Assembly (NCBI GenBank): GCA_021325615.1
Contig: JAJPGU010000005.1
Coordinates: 1 to 64,000 of the forward strand
Length of the DNA stretch: 64,000 bases
Direction: 5' to 3'
From: Nitrososphaerota archaeon
Lineage (GTDB): Archaea > Thermoproteota > Nitrososphaeria > Nitrososphaerales > Nitrosopumilaceae
Under the pieces are notes generated by a model, which saw only the letters and a program-made list of their open reading frames with translations, was not told where the DNA came from and searched no databases. Both the position numbers and the translations under genes were made by a program. Below, piece by piece: positions 60,350 to 64,000 of the stretch (positions are counted from its first letter, which is position 1; every line of letters begins with the position of its first letter).

Positions 60350-62785
60350 ATGATCCACAAAGACAAACAGCCCCAACCAGCGCAACCTAGTGAGACACCA
60401 GCGGATGATACCATAAAACAGCCCGACATGGACCTTCTTTCCGGGCTGTCTTCAGGCGAGGTACAGGACAGGATCTCAAAATACGGCCATAACGAGATAG
60501 AAGAGAGGCATCAAAAGGCATGGATAAGGTTCTGCAAGAAGTTTTGGGGCGTTACTCCGTGGCTGCTTGAGCTGATAATCCTGCTTAGCTGGTACCTTGG
60601 CAAATTCCTAAACCTGTACATAATATCCGCCCTTCTGGTCTTTAACGCAATCCTGGGCTTTGCACAAGAGGAGAAGGCAGGCAGGGCCGTCGAGTCCCTG
60701 CGGAAGAGCCTGCAGATAAGCTCCAGGGTGCTGCGCGATGGCGTATGGCAGACAATACCCGCAAGGGATCTGGTTCCGGGGGACATCATACGGGTGAGGT
60801 CTGGCGATTTTGTTCCTGCCGATTCAAGGATTGTCCAGGGGGACGTCGATGTTGACAAGTCCGCCCTGACCGGAGAATCGCTGCCCGTACCGGAGAAGGC
60901 CGGCAGCATGCTCTATTCGGGGTCTGTCGTCAAAAAGGGCGAGTCAAGCTGCGTTGTTATCTCAACCGGGCCTAGGACCAGCTTTGGAAAGACAGTACAG
61001 CTTGTCCAGACGGCAAGGCCGAAGATGCATTCAGAGGAGTTTACCTCGAAAATTGTCAAGATCCTCCTGGTAATGGCAGGGTCGCTAATAGCAGCCCTGC
61101 TAGTCTTTTCATCCCTGAAAGGGGACATTATTTCCATACTGCCGCTCTCAATCACATTGCTCGTTTCCGCAATTCCAGTCGCCCTCCCCGTGATGTTTTC
61201 CATAACGATGGCCCTTGGATCCCTAGGGCTTGCAAAGAAGGGCGTTCTGGTAACAAGGCTTGGCGCTTCGGATGACGCCGCAAGGATGTCCATCCTCTGC
61301 GTTGACAAGACGGGGACGCTCACGACAAACCGCCTTTCCATAGCGGACACCCTTGCGGTAGGGAATTTTGCAAAAAATGACGTCATCCTTTATGGAGCAC
61401 TTGCCTCAAACGAGGCAAACCAAGATCCCATTGACGCCGCATTCATCAATACCGCCAAGGAAACTGGAATGCCGTCTGGATACATCCAAAGGAAATTCAC
61501 GCCCTTCAACCCAGATACGAGGCGAACCGAGTCCGTCGTTGAGAAAAATGGCGAGAGCCTCACCGTAGCAAAGGGCGCCGTTCCTACCATCGTGTCACTG
61601 TGCAAGATGAGCCGCGATGATATGATGCTAGTCCAATCCGGAATAAGCGAGTTCTCCCAGAAGGGCTACCGGACGCTTGCCGTGGCCATTTCAGACGAGA
61701 TTACATCCGAGATGAGGCTTGTCGGCATCGCGGCGCTCTACGACAAACCGCGGGACGATGCCGCCGAACTGATTTCCAGCCTCAAGGACCTCGGCATTTC
61801 CACAAAGATGCTGACCGGAGACTCGCTCCCAATTGCCAGGGAGACCGCCCACCAGCTGGGACTAGATGCGATTTCAAGCATGTCGTCATTGAAGGACATG
61901 GTCAAGACACAGCCGGAAAAGGCATCCGAGATGATAGAGAAAAGCGGCGGCTTTGCCGAGATATATCCCGAGGACAAGTACCAGATAGTGAAGGACCTCC
62001 AGTCGCGGGGCCACGTGGTTGGCATGACAGGCGACGGAATCAATGACGCCCCGTCCCTGAGGCAGGCAGAGGTCGGCATAGCCGTGAGCAATGCAACCGA
62101 CGTGGCAAAGGAGGCTGCAAGCGTCGTGCTGACGGGGGAGGGGCTGGGGGGGATAGTCGAGGTCGTAAGGGGCGGCAGGATTATTTACCAGCGGATAATG
62201 ACTTGGACCCTCAACAAGGTTATCAAGACGTTCCAGATTGTGGTGTTTGTCGTTTCCGCGTTCCTGCTGACCGGGATTCAGATAGTAGGGACATTTGACA
62301 TGGTACTTCTTATCTTCCTTGTAGACTTTGTCACCCTTTCCATATCAACAGACAACGTCAGGGGCTCCAAATCCCCCAACTCGTGGAACATAAAAGGAAT
62401 GATAAAGATCTCGGGGATAATCGGGGTCGCGACTGTCGTCGAGTCGCTTGTCCTCCTTTATCTTGGCATCTACCCTCTCGGCTTACTGGGCCATCCATCT
62501 AGGATACACACCTTTTCGTTTGACATCCTCCTCATCTCCGGAATCTTTACCATACTGGTCGCAAGGGAGCGCGGTGCTTTCTGGAAGTCAAGGCCTAGCA
62601 ACCCATTGCTTGTCGCAATTGTTTCGGACGTGGCAATCTGCCTTGTCATATCCCTGGTCGGGATGCCCGGCTTTGATACAATTCCCGCAGTGGACGTCCT
62701 GTCAATACTTGGGTATTGCCTTGCTTTTTCCCTGCTTGCTAATGATTTGATCAAGACAGGGCTTGCCAAGGCAACAAGGCTGTAA
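60350..62785 (+). CDS. P3A-type plasma-membrane H+-ATPase
   Basis: The 811-residue pump has the actuator motif LTGESLPVP, the phosphorylated Asp in CVDKTGTLTTN, the hinge MTGDGINDAPSLRQAEVGIAV, and the M4 motif SAIPVALPV typical of proton pumps (calcium pumps differ). The ANQDPIDAA segment matches plant and yeast H+-ATPases (P3A). It has about 10 helices. It extrudes protons to keep pH and membrane potential, a trait linked to acid-adapted thaumarchaea. ATG 60350. Confidence 0.93.
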   Translation: MIHKDKQPQPAQPSETPADDTIKQPDMDLLSGLSSGEVQDRISKYGHNEIEERHQKAWIRFCKKFWGVTPWLLELIILLSWYLGKFLNLYIISALLVFNAILGFAQEEKAGRAVESLRKSLQISSRVLRDGVWQTIPARDLVPGDIIRVRSGDFVPADSRIVQGDVDVDKSALTGESLPVPEKAGSMLYSGSVVKKGESSCVVISTGPRTSFGKTVQLVQTARPKMHSEEFTSKIVKILLVMAGSLIAALLVFSSLKGDIISILPLSITLLVSAIPVALPVMFSITMALGSLGLAKKGVLVTRLGASDDAARMSILCVDKTGTLTTNRLSIADTLAVGNFAKNDVILYGALASNEANQDPIDAAFINTAKETGMPSGYIQRKFTPFNPDTRRTESVVEKNGESLTVAKGAVPTIVSLCKMSRDDMMLVQSGISEFSQKGYRTLAVAISDEITSEMRLVGIAALYDKPRDDAAELISSLKDLGISTKMLTGDSLPIARETAHQLGLDAISSMSSLKDMVKTQPEKASEMIEKSGGFAEIYPEDKYQIVKDLQSRGHVVGMTGDGINDAPSLRQAEVGIAVSNATDVAKEAASVVLTGEGLGGIVEVVRGGRIIYQRIMTWTLNKVIKTFQIVVFVVSAFLLTGIQIVGTFDMVLLIFLVDFVTLSISTDNVRGSKSPNSWNIKGMIKISGIIGVATVVESLVLLYLGIYPLGLLGHPSRIHTFSFDILLISGIFTILVARERGAFWKSRPSNPLLVAIVSDVAICLVISLVGMPGFDTIPAVDVLSILGYCLAFSLLANDLIKTGLAKATRL

Positions 62786-62846
62786 CCAGGATGAGAATGA
62801 TGACTAGGCTTAATAGCGGCAAACCCATCCCACGATCGAGTAAAAA

Positions 62847-63431
62847 TTGCGAAGGCACGGATTTGTTGAAAGGGATGTCGACCCCGAGGACGTTTATTCG
62901 CATGTCAAAGAACTGCTCCAGTCCCAGCAGTTCAGGATCATCTCGGACGAGAAAAAGGACGGGCTGTGGGACGTTCACGCCAAAAAATCAAACATAGAAA
63001 GAATTGTCACCGGGAGAATAAGGGATGTCGATGTAATCATAGCAGGCGCCAAAGGCAAGTTCGAGGTCCAACTGCATGCCGGGATCTGGGGAAGGGACCT
63101 TGCCATTCCAGCCATAGAGGGTCTGGCCACGCTTGGTCTGGCCGCAGCAGCCGACCTGCATTCGGCCCACAAGTTTGAGGAAAAGATGTGGGAACAGATA
63201 GTTCAGAAGATAGACCCGTCATTGAAGATATGCAGCATGGACGGGCTGCTCTTCAAGTCAGACGATGAGTTCCAGCAGCACCAGCAACTGCACCAGCAGC
63301 AATCACAGGGCTCTTCGATGAATTCAATGCTCATGATGGGAATGCTCGGGGGCGGGGGCATGGGAATGTATGGAATGGGCATGGGCTACGGTGGGTTCGG
63401 GTACGGCGGGCTGGGCGGACTCTGGGTCTGA
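62847..63431 (+). CDS. Conserved protein with Gln-rich and Gly/Met-rich tail
   Basis: The 194-residue product has an N-terminal alpha/beta part (residues 1-90, with IERIVTGRIRDVDVIIAGAKGKFEVQLHAG), a hydrophobic helix-like stretch (AIPAIEGLATLGLAAAADL), a Gln-rich segment (FQQHQQLHQQQSQG) and a tail of Gly, Met and Tyr (MMGMLGGGGMGMYGMGMGYG). No family recognised. Start TTG 62847. It follows the H+-ATPase closely (61 bases) and may be co-transcribed. Confidence 0.66.
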   Translation: MRRHGFVERDVDPEDVYSHVKELLQSQQFRIISDEKKDGLWDVHAKKSNIERIVTGRIRDVDVIIAGAKGKFEVQLHAGIWGRDLAIPAIEGLATLGLAAAADLHSAHKFEEKMWEQIVQKIDPSLKICSMDGLLFKSDDEFQQHQQLHQQQSQGSSMNSMLMMGMLGGGGMGMYGMGMGYGGFGYGGLGGLWV

Positions 63432-63605
63432 TCAAGCTAGAAAACTCCAGGTCAAGGTTTTTCCAAAAAGTGTAACCTTTAGCAGGTTTGGATGGTACCA
63501 GTTTTAAATTCCCACATCATCCATGCCCGGTGCAAGCCTTGGATGAATTGAATTCACGCTAGGTCCAGACCCGGAGATGAGGAAACAGAATTGCCACTTT
63601 TCTGC

Positions 63606-63836
63606 TCAGATCTGAGTTAAATCCATCAGTTCCGCAAGATTGTACATCTTCATGAATATTTCTGCCTGCTCCTTGCCTTTCTTTGACATGGGAAACTTGA
63701 ACTGGAAATTAGCCACCCAGCCTGACCCGTCCTTTGCCTCCTTTATCTCATGGTGTATTCCGGTGATTTCAATTGGATGCTTCTTCAAATATTCCCTGAT
63801 CTTCAAGGCGTCAGAAATGATAAGGGGGTTAATCAT
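63606..63836 (-). CDS. Small conserved protein of unknown function
   Basis: The 76-residue product begins MINPLIISDALKIREYLKKHP and has a small alpha/beta pattern with GSGWVANFQFKFPMSKKGKEQ. Its ATG overlaps the stop of the upstream gene (TAATG), so translation is coupled. No family recognised. The 174 bases to its right end from the previous gene (63432-63605) hold nothing I can name. Confidence 0.6.
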   Translation of the reverse strand: MINPLIISDALKIREYLKKHPIEITGIHHEIKEAKDGSGWVANFQFKFPMSKKGKEQAEIFMKMYNLAELMDLTQI

Positions 63837-64000
63837 TAGTCCACCATCGACTCCTTTACAACTGCCGCCCTTCCTTTCGTTTCCTTCCGGTCATGTTCCA
63901 TCGAGACTATTGTCTTGATAAGTGGCAGGGCTACCAGCGTGATAAGGCCCATCTTCAGCATGAGGACCAGGATATCACTGCCCTGGATCTGTTTTTTCGA
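63836..64000 (-). CDS. C-terminal part of a membrane protein, cut by the window edge
   Basis: The last 54 codons of an open frame on the minus strand run off the window. They encode a helix (ILVLMLKMGLITLVALPLI) followed by a charged tail ending VVKESMVD before TAA. The start lies outside. It is the upstream partner of the small protein at 63606. Confidence 0.6.
   Translation of the reverse strand, partial: SKKQIQGSDILVLMLKMGLITLVALPLIKTIVSMEHDRKETKGRAAVVKESMVD

Noticed and set aside
62786-62846. A C/D-box small RNA between the H+-ATPase and the next gene
   Set aside because: ATGATGA-like bases occur but no matching D box or guide spacing was found.

Overview
The window looks like a chromosome segment of an ammonia-oxidising archaeon of the Nitrososphaeria (Thaumarchaeota), most likely Nitrososphaerales. 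The evidence is a typical archaeal amoA, an RNA polymerase with an unsplit RpoA, archaeal ribosomal proteins with bacterial-like gene order, several proteins carrying the thaumarchaeal PEFG-CTERM tail, a TATA-box/leaderless gene style with many GTG and TTG starts, and an intron-containing tRNA. amoA stands alone, without amoB or amoC nearby, as known for soil Nitrososphaera types. I see no CRISPR array, transposase, integrase or virus-like element.

Layout. 1-11.1 kb: tRNA-Gln with two candidate introns, then a minus-strand information operon (rpoH-rpoB-rpoA, an inserted flavoprotein disulfide reductase, rpl30e-nusA-rps12-rps7). 11.3-20.7 kb: a surface-protein island with four tandem PEFG-CTERM paralogues, a small conserved protein, a secreted pentapeptide-repeat protein and a large secreted LamG/FN3 protein. 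20.7-28.4 kb: a mini zinc-ribbon gene, a B12-binding radical SAM protein, a VIT-like transporter, then larB, malate dehydrogenase, larC, larE and a cysteine desulfurase, that is, a nickel-pincer cofactor locus. 28.4-35.4 kb: a large S-layer-like secreted protein, a divergent two-helix membrane protein, and a MoxR AAA+/VWA/winged-helix operon. 35.4-40.8 kb: rps13-rps4, glmS, cobT, a metallo-beta-lactamase-fold hydrolase and nnrE. 40.8-41.4 kb: a gene-poor stretch with a degenerate class II tRNA and tRNA-Leu. 41.5-49.5 kb: the archaeal rpoN-eno-rps2-memo-mvk-ipk-idi-GGPPS-gltX operon, carrying most of the late mevalonate and isoprenoid lipid steps. 49.5-55.9 kb: small metabolic, redox and stress genes including two Rieske proteins, UspA and a nitroreductase. 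55.9-58.2 kb: amoA, a probable relic of its 5' end, and an NHL-repeat PEFG protein. 58.2-64 kb: a PAS histidine kinase divergent from a MEDS sensor, a P3A-type H+-ATPase, a Gly/Met-rich protein and a coupled pair cut by the window edge.

Together the window combines core expression machinery, isoprenoid lipid synthesis and cofactor chemistry (nickel-pincer, B12) with a rich, partly duplicated cell-surface repertoire and elements of energy metabolism (AmoA, Rieske, proton pump). The strongest leads are the lar cluster tied to malate dehydrogenase and a cysteine desulfurase, an isopentenyl-diphosphate isomerase without its catalytic cysteine, the mosaic PEFG array, the amoA relic and its small membrane-protein neighbours, and the MoxR/VWA/winged-helix operon. 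All family names come from reading motifs; no database search was run.
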